The translations under genes and the position numbers were made by a program. The notes beneath the pieces were generated by a model. That model saw nothing but the letters and a program-made list of their open reading frames with translations. It searched no databases and was not told the origin of the DNA. From CADCUY01 sp964242735 (lineage in GTDB: Bacteria; Actinomycetota; Actinomycetes; Actinomycetales; Quadrisphaeraceae), in NCBI GenBank assembly GCA_964242735.1, contig CAXTAK010000020.1, positions 1 to 53,035 on the forward strand: a stretch of 53,035 nt of DNA, in the 5' to 3' direction. Shown here one piece after another: positions 24,080 through 32,854 of this stretch (its first letter is position 1; each line of letters begins with the position of its first letter).

Positions 24080-25429
24080 GTGAGCACCACCGCCCCGGCA
24101 CCGTCCCGCGAGGGACCGTCCCGCGAGGCGCCCGCACCCGAGGCGCTCGTGCCCGCGCGGCTGGGCCTGGTGCGCACGGTGGCCGTGCCCGGCGACGCCG
24201 CCCGCGACCTCATCGCGCACCTGCCCGGCACCGGCGACCCGCTGGCGTGGGTGCGCCGCGGCCAGGGCCTCGTCGGGTGGGGCGAGGTCGCCCGGGTGGA
24301 GGTCACCGGCGCCACCCGCTTCACCGATGCGCACACCGCCTGGCAGCACCTGCTGCGCACGGCGGTCGTGCAGGACGAGGTGCGCGAGCCGGGGACCGGG
24401 CCGGTGGCGTTCGCGTCGCTGGCCTTCGCCGACGACTCCCCCGCCGGTGGGGTGCTCGTGGTGCCCGAGGTGGTGCTCGGTCACCGGGACGACCGGTGGT
24501 GGGTGACCACGGTCTCCACGGCGGCGGACGGCGGTGGGAGCAGCGGCGGGGCGGCGCTCCCGGTCTCGAGCGGGCCCCCGCCGTCACCGGGCGCGGTGGT
24601 CTTCGCCGACGGCGCGCTGCCGGGACCGCGCTACGTCGCCGCGGTCGCCGCGGCGGTGGCGCGCATCCGGGGCGGGGATCTGGAGAAGGTGGTGCTCGCC
24701 CGGGACCTGCAGGCCGTCGCCCAGCGCCCCGTCGACGTCCGGTGGCTGCTCGACCGCCTGGCGCGCGCCTACCCCTCGTGCTGGTCCTTCGCCGTCGACG
24801 GTCTCGTGGGCGCGACCCCGGAGCTGCTGGTGCGCCGCGAGCGGGGCCTGGTGCACTCGCGGGTGCTGGCCGGCACGATCCGGCGGACCGGCTCCGCGGA
24901 GCGCGACGCGGGCCTGGCCGGGAGCCTGGCCCGCTCGGGCAAGGACCTGGAGGAGCACGAGTACGCGGTGCGCTCGGTGGTGCAGGCGCTCGCCCCGCAC
25001 TGCACCACCACGACCGCCTCCGAGGCACCCTTCGTGCTGCACCTGCCGAACGTCATGCACCTGGCCACCGACGTGACGGGGGTGCTCGCACCGTGCGCGC
25101 CCGGACAGGACCCGTCGGTGCTCCACCTCGCCGCCGCCCTGCACCCGACGGCCGCGGTGTGCGGCACCCCCACCCCCGTGGCGGCGGCGGTGATCGCCGA
25201 GCTGGAGGGCGTGGACCGCGACCGCTTCGCCGGGCCGGTGGGCTGGGTGGACGCGCGCGGCGACGGGGAGATGGGCCTGGCGCTGCGCTGCGCGCGGGTC
25301 GACGCCGACGACCCGCGGCGGGTGCGGCTGTTCGCCGGGGCCGGGGTGGTGGCGGGCTCGGACCCGGCCTCGGAGCTGGCCGAGACCGAGGCGAAGCTCG
25401 TGCCGGTGCGCGAGGCCCTCGGCGGCTGA
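24080..25429 (+). CDS. menF: isochorismate synthase
   Basis: Converts chorismate to isochorismate, the entry step to menaquinone. 449 residues from the GTG at 24080, chosen because a TACCGT -10 lies 7 nt before it; GTG 24071 is the alternative. The chorismate-binding domain occupies the C-terminal half: RIRGGDLEKVVLARDL (with the general-base Lys), VHSRVLAGTIRR, SGKDLEEHEYAVRSV, HPTAAVCGTP, and the final GAGVVAGSDPASELAETEAK. The N-terminal 60 residues are low-complexity. Confidence 0.93.
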   Translation: MSTTAPAPSREGPSREAPAPEALVPARLGLVRTVAVPGDAARDLIAHLPGTGDPLAWVRRGQGLVGWGEVARVEVTGATRFTDAHTAWQHLLRTAVVQDEVREPGTGPVAFASLAFADDSPAGGVLVVPEVVLGHRDDRWWVTTVSTAADGGGSSGGAALPVSSGPPPSPGAVVFADGALPGPRYVAAVAAAVARIRGGDLEKVVLARDLQAVAQRPVDVRWLLDRLARAYPSCWSFAVDGLVGATPELLVRRERGLVHSRVLAGTIRRTGSAERDAGLAGSLARSGKDLEEHEYAVRSVVQALAPHCTTTTASEAPFVLHLPNVMHLATDVTGVLAPCAPGQDPSVLHLAAALHPTAAVCGTPTPVAAAVIAELEGVDRDRFAGPVGWVDARGDGEMGLALRCARVDADDPRRVRLFAGAGVVAGSDPASELAETEAKLVPVREALGG

Positions 25430-25437
25430 GCCGCTGC

Positions 25438-25653
25438 TCAGGCCACCTGCCGCAGCCGCTGCCGGACCGCGCGGCGCACGGCGGTGGGGTCCGCGCCGAG
25501 GCGCGGCAGGGCGCGGGCAGCGGGGTCCTCGTCGTCCAGGACGGCGATCAGCAGGTGCTCGGCGAGGATCTCGTGGTGGCGCAGGTCCCGGGCCTGCCGC
25601 TGGGCGTCGACGACGACCTCGCGGGCTGCCGGGGTGAACCGGTCGAACACCAC
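25438..25653 (-). CDS. short Clp N-domain protein
   Basis: 71 residues, MVFDRFTPAAREVVVDAQRQ then HHEILAEHLLIAVLDDED, clearly one Clp R/N repeat as at the N terminus of ClpC. Full proteins of this type carry two repeats and often more, so this is half a domain. The GTG start follows ACGAGGAGG. It begins inside the reading frame of the HTH gene upstream (106-nt overlap in another frame). Possible adaptor or decayed regulator; function unknown. Confidence 0.7.
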   Translation of the reverse strand: MVFDRFTPAAREVVVDAQRQARDLRHHEILAEHLLIAVLDDEDPAARALPRLGADPTAVRRAVRQRLRQVA

Positions 25654-25886
25654 TGCCTCCTCGTCGTGCCGGACGCCACGCGCCCGGCGTGCTCCTCGTG
25701 GGCCGCCTGCTTCGAGACCCCGACCGCCGCGGCGACGTCGGACCAGGACCAGCCCTGGTCGCGGGCGCTCCGCACCCGCAGGTCCTCCAGCTGCTCCACC
25801 AGGCGGCGGAGCGCCGCGACGGCTCGCAGCCCCACGGCGGGGTCGCGGCTGGTGCTGCCCGTGACGAGGTCGCTCGGACTCGACAC
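25548..25886 (-). CDS. small helix-turn-helix protein overlapping the ClpN gene
   Basis: 112 residues from GTG 25886. The credible part is about residues 1-65: SRDPAVGLRAVAALRRLVEQLEDLRV, then a helix-turn-helix DQGWSWSDVAAAVGVSKQAAHEEH. The last 40 residues overlap the ClpN gene in another frame and look non-coding, so the natural stop may have been lost by a small indel. HTH-ClpN pairs are common in actinobacteria, which supports both calls. Confidence 0.55.
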   Translation of the reverse strand: MSSPSDLVTGSTSRDPAVGLRAVAALRRLVEQLEDLRVRSARDQGWSWSDVAAAVGVSKQAAHEEHAGRVASGTTRRQWCSTGSPRQPARSSSTPSGRPGTCATTRSSPSTC

Positions 25887-26057
25887 ACCGTCATCTCGGG
25901 TTGACGATCGCCGAGGCGTCGACCCTCGTCGCCGGCGTCTTCGGACGGCGGTGGTCGACGCCGCGCGCGCGGGCCGCTGACCGACCCGTCCCCCGAGCGG
26001 TGCGCCGTCCGCGGCGCAGCACTGAAGCCGGCGCGGCTGCGTGCCGATGGGTGCGCC

Positions 26058-27224
26058 ATGGGCACGCTCCAGCACGGCACCGGCACCAGCACCGCGGACG
26101 ACGCGCGCGAGGCGGGCTGCGCCGCCGCGGCGACGGCGGTCACCCACCTGGACGGCGAGGCGCCGTCCCTGGTGCTCGTCGTCGCGTCGGTGCGCTACGA
26201 GCTCGACCAGCTCCTCGCCGGTGTGCGGTCGGTGACCGGCGGCGCGCCGCTCGCCGGGGCCACCAGCTCCGGCCACTTCGTCGGCGAGGAGGTGACCCCG
26301 GCGGGCACCGGCGTCGCGGTGCTCGTGCTCGCCGGAGGGGACTACCGGTTCGGCGTCGGCTCCGCCGACCGGATGGGTGCTCGGCCCGCGGAGGCCGGGT
26401 CCGCGCTGACCCGCGCCGCGCGCGCCGCCGCGGACGCCGCGGACCTCCCGCACGCCGCGGTCCTGCTCTTCACCGACGGGCTCGGCGGCGACCAGCAGTC
26501 GGTCCTGTCCGGCGTGCACCGGGCTGCCGGCGCCGCGGTGCCCGTGGTCGGCGGCGCCGCCGGGGACGACCGTCGCATGCAGAGCACCAGCGTCTTCCAC
26601 GACGACCGGGTCGTCGGCGACGGCGCGGTCGGGGTGTGGATCGGTTCGCCGCGACCGCTGTCGGTGGCCTCCGCCCACGGGTGGAGCGCGGTCAACCTCC
26701 CCCAGATGGTGACCCGCTCGGACGGCAACGCGGTCCACGAGATCGGTGGCCGGCCGGCGACGGAGGTCTACGCCGAGTACGCCGACCTCAGCGCCGGCGA
26801 GGGGCTGCGCCGCGCCGACGGCCGCCTGTGGCAGTCCTCGTTCGCGCTCGGCGTGCTCGAGCCGGACGGCTCGCACCTGGTGCGGGCCGTCTTCCCCACC
26901 GAGGCGGGACCGCTCAACAGCTTCACGCCGCTGCCGCCCTTCTCCGCCGTGCAGGTGGTCACCGCCGACCCCGAAGCCCTGATGTCGGTGATCGACGGTG
27001 TGGCCGCGCAGGCGATGCCGCACGGTGACGAGTCGGTGCTGCTCGCCTTCGACTGCATCGCCCGGATGGACATCCTCGGCGAGGACCACCCGCGGGAGAT
27101 CGAGCGGCTGCAGGCCGCAGCCGGCGACGCCACGGCCTTCGGCTTCTACACCTACGGCGAGTTCGCCCGGACGGCCGGGCGGGGCGGCGTGCACAACGCC
27201 ACCCTGACGGCGATCGCGCTCTGA
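26058..27224 (+). CDS. FIST-domain sensory protein
   Basis: 388 residues comprising a FIST N domain (about 20-215; AGATSSGHFVGEEVTPAGTGVAV, VLLFTDGLGGDQQSVLSG, VVGGAAGDDRRMQSTSVFHD) and a FIST C domain (about 220-370; GNAVHEIGGRPATEVYAEYA, PLNSFTPLPPFSAV). FIST proteins bind small ligands; a haem-binding subgroup (NosP) senses nitric oxide and is commonly encoded beside diguanylate cyclases or kinases. The GGDEF gene starts 22 nt downstream. The ligand cannot be read from sequence. Confidence 0.88.
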   Translation: MGTLQHGTGTSTADDAREAGCAAAATAVTHLDGEAPSLVLVVASVRYELDQLLAGVRSVTGGAPLAGATSSGHFVGEEVTPAGTGVAVLVLAGGDYRFGVGSADRMGARPAEAGSALTRAARAAADAADLPHAAVLLFTDGLGGDQQSVLSGVHRAAGAAVPVVGGAAGDDRRMQSTSVFHDDRVVGDGAVGVWIGSPRPLSVASAHGWSAVNLPQMVTRSDGNAVHEIGGRPATEVYAEYADLSAGEGLRRADGRLWQSSFALGVLEPDGSHLVRAVFPTEAGPLNSFTPLPPFSAVQVVTADPEALMSVIDGVAAQAMPHGDESVLLAFDCIARMDILGEDHPREIERLQAAAGDATAFGFYTYGEFARTAGRGGVHNATLTAIAL

Positions 27225-27246
27225 GCGCCCGACGACCGCCCGCGCC

Positions 27247-30009
27247 ATGACACCCACCCCGGCCCCACCCGCCCACCCCCCCGGGGGGGAGCGGCAGCTC
27301 CAGCTGCTGCGCGAGCAGCTGGCCGCGGCCACCGTGACGGTCGGCGAGGCCTACCGCGACACCGCTCGGCTGGTCCGCCTCCTGGAGGTGATCGGCCAGC
27401 CCGCGGGCCCCGTCGAGCTCGTCGAGCGCGTGCTGGGGACGCTCTCCGAGACCTTCTCCGCCGACCTGACCTACCTGGTGCAGGCGGACGGCGACCCCAC
27501 CGGCACGGTCGACGTCCTCGCCGCGTGCGGGTTCGGGGACGGCGCCGCCGCCGAGGTCCCCCTCGTGCCGGGGCTGGCGGCCCAGCTCGCCGCCGCGCGG
27601 CCGCTGGCGTGGGCCAGCGCACCCGGTGAGCCGGTGACCGCTGCGGGCGGGGTGCCCGTGCACGCGCTGGTGCACGTGCCGCTGGCCGAGGGCGACCCCG
27701 GGGCGGGCGCCCTGCTGATGACCAGGTCGACCCCGCTGGCCTTCACCACCGCGGAGCTGCACCTGCTGCGCTCGGTGGCGTCGCGCCTGCGCTCGTCGGT
27801 GGAGGAGGGGCAGCGCCGCGCCGCCGTCGGGGAGCTCGCGAACGCCGGCCACCGGCTGGCCCGCCACCTGCAGCTCACCCCGCTGCTGGACGACGCGGTG
27901 CAGCTGCTGCGGGAGGTCACCGGTGCGCAGTGGGCCTCCGCGGCGGTGGTGGAGGGGGGCGTGGCCGTGAGCACCGCGCTCGCCACCGGGCGCGGCGTGG
28001 CGGCGAGCCCGGCGGACGGCGCCACCTCCCCGACCGCGGCGCTGGCCGCCTGGCCGGCAGCGGTGCGCGGCGAGGTGCACCACCAGCGCGACCTGGCCGC
28101 CGGACCGGCCTCCGAGCAGCCGCTGCCCGCCCCGGCCCGGTCCCTGCTCTGCGTCCCCGTGCTGCACGAGGGCGAACCGGTGGCGCTGCTCCACGCCGCG
28201 CACGAACGCCCCTCGCGCTTCTCCGCCGCCGCCGTCGAGGCCGCCTCCCTGCTCGGCGGGTACGTCGGCGCGGCGGTGAGCAACGCGCGGCTGTACCGGG
28301 CGCTGTCCGAGAGCGAGCAGCGGCTGCGCCTGGTCACCGACGCGATCACCGACATGGTCGCCGTCGTGACCGCGGACGGGACGCTCCGCTACGCCTCGCC
28401 GTCGTACGACCGGCAGCTGGGCCAGCCCCCCGCGGGTCTGGTGGGCACCGACCTGGCGGCCCTGGTGCACCCGGAGGACCGCGCTGCCTTCCGCGCGAGC
28501 CTGCTGGCCGTGCCCGTCACCTCCCGGGTGGAGCACCGCGTGCTCGACGGCCACGGGGCGTGGCTGTGGGTCGAGAGCGGCCTGGGCCCGGCACCCGGGG
28601 GCGAGCCCGGCGTGGTCGTCTCCTCGCGCCTGGTCGGCGACCGCCGGCGCCTGGAGGCCGAGCTGCTGCGCCGGGCCACCCACGACGCGCTGACCGGGCT
28701 GGCCAACCGCGAGGTGGTCGGCCAGGTGCTGGAGGCGAGCCTGTCGGGCGACGGGCCCGGTCGGGTCGGCCTGCTGTTCTGCGACCTCGACGAGTTCAAG
28801 GCGGTCAACGACCGCCTCGGCCACGAGGCGGGTGACGACCTGCTGCGCCAGGTCGCGGCGCGCCTGCAGGCGTGCGTGCGGCCCATCGACCTCCTCGCGC
28901 GCCTGGGCGGCGACGAGTTCGTCGTCGTGCTGCCCGCGGTCACCGACCTCGACGCCGTCACCGCGGTCGGCGACCGGGTGCTCGCGGCCCTGCACGAGCC
29001 GTTCACCCTCGCCCGCGAGAAGGTCCGGATCGGCGCCAGCGTCGGCGGCGTGGTGAGTGCCCGCGGGCTCGGCGCCCGACCCACGGACCTGCTCCGCGAC
29101 GCCGACGCAGCGATGTACGAGGCCAAGCGGGCCGGCCGCGGGCGCGTGGAGGTCTTCGACGCCGAGGTCGCCCGACGGTCGGGGGAGCGGTCGAGCCTGC
29201 GGGCCGACCTGCTCGCGGCCCTCGGGCGCGGCCAGCTCGCGGTGCACCACCAGCCGGTCGTCGACCTCGCGGACGGCTCCACCCGGGGGTTCCAGGCGGT
29301 GCTCCACTGGGACCACCCCGTGCTCGGCGCGGTGCCGCAGGAGGTCCTGGTGCCCCTGGTGGAGGAGACCGGGGCGGTGGCCGAGGTCGGCACCTGGGTG
29401 CTGGAGCAGGCCTGCGCGCAGCTGACCCGCTGGCAGGCGCTACCGGGCCGCGGGGAGCTGCAGGCGTGGGTCGGCGTCTGCCCCGCGCAGCTCGCCGACC
29501 CCGAGTTCGCCCTGCGCACCCTCGACCTGGTCGGCCGCAGCGGCGTGCGCGCCCGGGACCTGTGGCTGGAGGTGACGGGGAGGGTGCGGACCACCCCGGT
29601 CCTCCTCGACCAGCTGGCCGTGCTGCGCGCGGCGGGGGTGCGCACGACGATCGACGGCGCCGGAGTGTCCCGCGCCAGCCTCACCCAGGTCAAGCAGCTG
29701 ACCTTCGACGGGCTCAAGGTCGACCCCTCGCTCGTCGCGGGCCTCGCCGGAGGAGACGGCGGGGGCCCCGGGTCCGGCATCGACCGCGGGCTGGTCCGTG
29801 CGGTGCTCGCCGTCGCGGACGCCGCGGGGCTGTCGGTGGTCGCCGAGGGGGTCGAGACGCCGGCGCAGCGCGACGCGCTGCTCGCGCTCGGCTGCCGCGA
29901 GGGTCAGGGACCGCTCTTCGGGTACCCCGTGCCGGCCGAGCAGGCCACCCGGGCGCTGGTCGGCACCACCGCGGGTCGGCCCCTCGTGCTCGCCCAGGCA
30001 CCGAGCTGA
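27247..30009 (+). CDS. GAF-GAF-PAS-GGDEF-EAL protein with intact GGDEF and degenerate EAL
   Basis: 920 residues. Two GAF-like regions (about 60-185 and 200-345) and a PAS domain (about 355-460) precede the GGDEF domain (about 470-630) and an EAL-type domain (about 650-915). The active site G-G-D-E-F is intact at 555-559, with the product-inhibition R-P-I-D five residues before it, so c-di-GMP synthesis is expected. In the EAL domain E-A-L is Q-A-V (FQAVLHW), the usual L-E-x-T-E is L-E-V-T-G, and D-D-F-G-x-G is I-D-G-A-G, while V-V-A-E-G-V-E-T remains. It is therefore probably not a phosphodiesterase. Cytoplasmic; no membrane segment. Probably one operon with the FIST gene. Confidence 0.93.
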   Translation: MTPTPAPPAHPPGGERQLQLLREQLAAATVTVGEAYRDTARLVRLLEVIGQPAGPVELVERVLGTLSETFSADLTYLVQADGDPTGTVDVLAACGFGDGAAAEVPLVPGLAAQLAAARPLAWASAPGEPVTAAGGVPVHALVHVPLAEGDPGAGALLMTRSTPLAFTTAELHLLRSVASRLRSSVEEGQRRAAVGELANAGHRLARHLQLTPLLDDAVQLLREVTGAQWASAAVVEGGVAVSTALATGRGVAASPADGATSPTAALAAWPAAVRGEVHHQRDLAAGPASEQPLPAPARSLLCVPVLHEGEPVALLHAAHERPSRFSAAAVEAASLLGGYVGAAVSNARLYRALSESEQRLRLVTDAITDMVAVVTADGTLRYASPSYDRQLGQPPAGLVGTDLAALVHPEDRAAFRASLLAVPVTSRVEHRVLDGHGAWLWVESGLGPAPGGEPGVVVSSRLVGDRRRLEAELLRRATHDALTGLANREVVGQVLEASLSGDGPGRVGLLFCDLDEFKAVNDRLGHEAGDDLLRQVAARLQACVRPIDLLARLGGDEFVVVLPAVTDLDAVTAVGDRVLAALHEPFTLAREKVRIGASVGGVVSARGLGARPTDLLRDADAAMYEAKRAGRGRVEVFDAEVARRSGERSSLRADLLAALGRGQLAVHHQPVVDLADGSTRGFQAVLHWDHPVLGAVPQEVLVPLVEETGAVAEVGTWVLEQACAQLTRWQALPGRGELQAWVGVCPAQLADPEFALRTLDLVGRSGVRARDLWLEVTGRVRTTPVLLDQLAVLRAAGVRTTIDGAGVSRASLTQVKQLTFDGLKVDPSLVAGLAGGDGGGPGSGIDRGLVRAVLAVADAAGLSVVAEGVETPAQRDALLALGCREGQGPLFGYPVPAEQATRALVGTTAGRPLVLAQAPS

Positions 30010-30010
30010 G

Positions 30011-30055
30011 GCACGCTCCGGCGTCCGCGCTCAGCGGGGGACGCGCGGAGCGTGC
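30011..30055. terminator. bidirectional terminator between the GGDEF gene and menD
   Basis: GCACGCTCCG (30011-30020) pairs with 30046-30055 and GCGTCC (30021-30026) with 30039-30044, a 16-bp stem with one bulge, in the 80-bp gap between two converging genes. No T-run on either side. Confidence 0.65.
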
Positions 30056-30089
30056 AGGGCGGAGGCGTCCGGGGAGCTCGCGCCGCGGG

Positions 30090-31790
30090 TCAGCCCGCCG
30101 AGCCGACCGCCCCGGCGCCCTCCCCCACGGCCGCGCCCTCTCCCACGGCCGCGCCGGCCGCCGCGGCCAACCGCGCGTGCAGACCCCGCAGGTGCGCCCG
30201 CTGCACGCGCACGTGCACGACGCTGCGCCCCCCCGGCGGCGACACCAGCGCCGCCACCAGCTCGCCCGGGGTCCGCACCGCCGCGTAGCGGACGCCGTAC
30301 CCCGCGCACAGGGCCGCGGCGTCCGCGCCGTGCGGTGTGCCGAAGAGCCGCTCGAAGGTCGCCGCGCGGGCCGGCTCGCCGTGCTCGAGGCCGGTGAAGA
30401 TCCCGCCGCCGTCGTCGTCGACGAGCACCACCTGCAGGTCGGGCTCGGGCTCTCCCGGTGGCAGCAGCAGGCCGTTGAGGTCGTGCAGGAAGGCCAGGTC
30501 GCCGACCAGCACCCGCCCCGGCGCCCCGGCGGCCAGCGCGGCCCCGGACGCCGTGGAGAGCGTGCCGTCGATGCCCGACAGCCCGCGGTTGGCCAGCACC
30601 GCGCGGGGGTGGTGCGCCCAGGGGGCCCCGGCGAGGTCGAGGTCGCGCACGGGGTTGGACGCCGCGACGACCAGGACGTCGTCCGGGCCGGTCACGGCGG
30701 CGACCTCCCGGGCGACCCGCGGGCCGGTCAGCTCCCCCGCAGCGCCGAGCACTCCGTCGACCGCCCGGGCGGCCGCGGCACCGGCGCCGGTCCACGCGGC
30801 GAGCCAGCTCGCGTCGCCCGCGCCACCGGGGGCCGCCGCGGCGACCCGGCGCAGCCCCGGCCGCTGAGCGGGCCCGGGGTCGTCGGGGTGGGGCGCGACG
30901 TGCACCAGCTCGACGTCGGACCGCCCCAGCAGGCGCGTCACGGGCCGCGACAGGGTCGGCCGACCGCAGGCGACCACGCGCTGCACGGCCCCGGTGAGCT
31001 CCGGTGCCGCCCCGCCGAGCAGCAGCCGGTACGCCGCGACGGCGTGCGCCCCGCTGCGGGCCCCCGAGCTGGGCTCGGCCAGCAGCGGCCACCCACCGGC
31101 CTCGGCGAGGTCGCGGGCCCCGCCTCCCGCGCCGTCCCCGGCGACCACGAGGGTGCGGGGGCCGGGGTCCAGGACCACCGGGCTCGGGCCGGCCGCACGG
31201 GTCGCCGACCCGTCCGCGGCGGCGGCCGGTGCCGGGGACCACGCGTCGTCGGGGACGAGGGGGTCGTCGAGGCCGACGTCGAGGTGCACCGGGCCGGGGC
31301 GACCCCCGCCCCGCCCGCGCGCGAGGCCGAGGCACCGGTGCAGCACCGCGACGGCGGCGGTGTCGTGGTCGTCCGCGCCCACCTCCTCGGCGGTGCGCAC
31401 CACCGCGGCCAGCAGGGCGGGCTGGCGCGCGGTGCTCTGGTTCGCCCACGTGCCGCGCACCCCGGCCGGGCGGTCGGCGGTCAGCAGCAGCAGCGGCACC
31501 CCGGCCTCCGAGGCCTCCAGCGCGGCGGGCAGCAGGTTCGCGACCGCCGTCCCCGACGTGGTCACCACCACCGCCGGCACACCGCTGACCCGGCCGGCCC
31601 CCAGGGCGGTGAAGGCAGCGACCCGCTCGTCGTGACGCACGTGCAGGCGCAGCGCCCCCGCGGCGTCCGCGGCGTGCAGGGCGTACGCCAGCGGCGCCGA
31701 GCGCGAGCCGGGGCACAGCACCACCTCGCGCACCCCGGCCCCGACCAGCTCCTGCACCAGCGTGCGAGCGAGGTCGGTGGAGGCGTTCAC
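30090..31790 (-). CDS. menD: SEPHCHC synthase (menaquinone)
   Basis: ThDP- and Mg-dependent addition of 2-oxoglutarate-derived succinyl semialdehyde to isochorismate. About 566 residues from GTG 31790 (M-N-A-S-T-D-L-A-R). CPGSRSAPLAYAL and RHDERVAAFTALG carry the ThDP-activating Glu; TTSGTAVANLLPAALEAS, LLTADRP and NRGLSGIDGTLSTASG follow, and VGDLAFLHDLNGLL is the ThDP-binding Asp region. The C terminus is an Ala/Gly tail encoded by short repeats (AAVGEG twice). It follows menC by 25 nt. Confidence 0.95.
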   Translation of the reverse strand: MNASTDLARTLVQELVGAGVREVVLCPGSRSAPLAYALHAADAAGALRLHVRHDERVAAFTALGAGRVSGVPAVVVTTSGTAVANLLPAALEASEAGVPLLLLTADRPAGVRGTWANQSTARQPALLAAVVRTAEEVGADDHDTAAVAVLHRCLGLARGRGGGRPGPVHLDVGLDDPLVPDDAWSPAPAAAADGSATRAAGPSPVVLDPGPRTLVVAGDGAGGGARDLAEAGGWPLLAEPSSGARSGAHAVAAYRLLLGGAAPELTGAVQRVVACGRPTLSRPVTRLLGRSDVELVHVAPHPDDPGPAQRPGLRRVAAAAPGGAGDASWLAAWTGAGAAAARAVDGVLGAAGELTGPRVAREVAAVTGPDDVLVVAASNPVRDLDLAGAPWAHHPRAVLANRGLSGIDGTLSTASGAALAAGAPGRVLVGDLAFLHDLNGLLLPPGEPEPDLQVVLVDDDGGGIFTGLEHGEPARAATFERLFGTPHGADAAALCAGYGVRYAAVRTPGELVAALVSPPGGRSVVHVRVQRAHLRGLHARLAAAAGAAVGEGAAVGEGAGAVGSAG

Positions 31791-31815
31791 CGGGTCATCC
31801 TCGCCGCTGCCCCGA

Positions 31816-32823
31816 TCAGCACCGCGCCGCCGCCAGCACCGCGTGGCAGCGCCGCAGCCGCGCCCACCACCACTCGCGCCGCTCCGGGGGGGCCGCGAGC
31901 GCCGCCAGCCGGTCGGCGTCCGGCACCACCGCGCCGACGTCCATCGCGCCACCGACCAGGGCCCGCGGCGCGGTGACGTCGGCGGCGAGCAGGCTGCCCG
32001 TCGCCAGCCCGGACGCCGGCCCCTCGGGCAGCGCGGCCGCGGCGGCGAGCCCGGCGCCGATGCCGACGCTGGTGTCCAGCGCGCTGGAGAGCACCACCGG
32101 CACCCCGTGCTCGGCCCGCAGCCGCTCCGCCAGGGCCACCACCGCTCGGACACCGCCCAGCGGCGCCACCTTCAGCACCGCCACGTCCGCCGCCCCGGCG
32201 CGGACCACCGCGAGGGGGTCGGTGGCGCGGCGGATGCTCTCGTCAGCGGCGACCGGCACGCGCACCCCGCCGGCGGCCAACCGCTCGCGCAGGGCCACCA
32301 GCTCGGCCACGGTGCCGCAGGGCTGCTCGGCGTACTCCAGCGGACCCTGGCGGGCCAGGGCGGTCAGCGCCGCCACGGCGTCCTCCACCGACCACGCCCC
32401 GTTCGCGTCGACCCGCACCGACCCCGCGTCGCCCAGCACCGCCCGCACGGCCGCGACGCGGGCCACGTCGTCGCCGGTGGACTGGCCGCGCTGGGCGACC
32501 TTGACCTTCGCGGTCGTGCACCCGGGGAAGCGCGCGAGCACCGCGGGCACCGCGTCGGCGCCCACGGCGGGCACGGTGGCGTTGACGCTGACGCGCGGGC
32601 GCAGCGGGCGGGGCCACCCCGTCCACGCCGCCTCCAGGCCCGCGGCGAGCCACGCCGCCGACTCCGCGTCGTCGTACTCGGCGAACGGCGCGAACTCCCC
32701 CCACCCCGCGGGCCCGTGGAGCAGCACCGCCTCACGCACCCGCACGCCGCGGAAGGGCACGCGCATCGGCAGGGCCACCACGGCGGCGGCGTGCAGGACG
32801 TCGGGCAGCAGCGGGAGGTCCAC
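31816..32823 (-). CDS. menC: o-succinylbenzoate synthase
   Basis: Enolase-superfamily dehydration of SHCHC to o-succinylbenzoate. 335 residues from GTG 32823 (M-D-L-P-L-L-P-D-V). Catalytic elements in order: T-A-K-V-K-V (paired lysines), metal ligands D in RVDANGAW, E in EYAEQP and D in AADES, and the second catalytic Lys in LKVAPLGG. The frame is open far upstream but that part overlaps the divergent neighbour. It starts next to a perfect palindrome shared with that gene. Confidence 0.93.
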   Translation of the reverse strand: MDLPLLPDVLHAAAVVALPMRVPFRGVRVREAVLLHGPAGWGEFAPFAEYDDAESAAWLAAGLEAAWTGWPRPLRPRVSVNATVPAVGADAVPAVLARFPGCTTAKVKVAQRGQSTGDDVARVAAVRAVLGDAGSVRVDANGAWSVEDAVAALTALARQGPLEYAEQPCGTVAELVALRERLAAGGVRVPVAADESIRRATDPLAVVRAGAADVAVLKVAPLGGVRAVVALAERLRAEHGVPVVLSSALDTSVGIGAGLAAAAALPEGPASGLATGSLLAADVTAPRALVGGAMDVGAVVPDADRLAALAAPPERREWWWARLRRCHAVLAAARC

Positions 32824-32853
32824 GCAACCACCCTGCCCTGGCAGGGTGGTTGC
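32824..32853. promoter_or_regulatory. 30-bp palindrome between divergent menC and AbrB-family gene
   Basis: GCAACCACCCTGCC (32824-32837) and its exact complement (32840-32853) surround CT. It fills the whole space between the menC start (32823) and the start of the rightward gene (32855; alternative GTG 32846 inside the palindrome). Its position and symmetry suggest an operator for both genes, or a hairpin at both mRNA 5' ends. Confidence 0.65.
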
Positions 32854-32854
32854 G

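Noticed and set aside
28872..31976. About 1,030-codon rightward frame across the GGDEF gene and menD
   Set aside because: It overlaps two well-supported genes in other frames and encodes Arg/Gly/Ala low complexity only.
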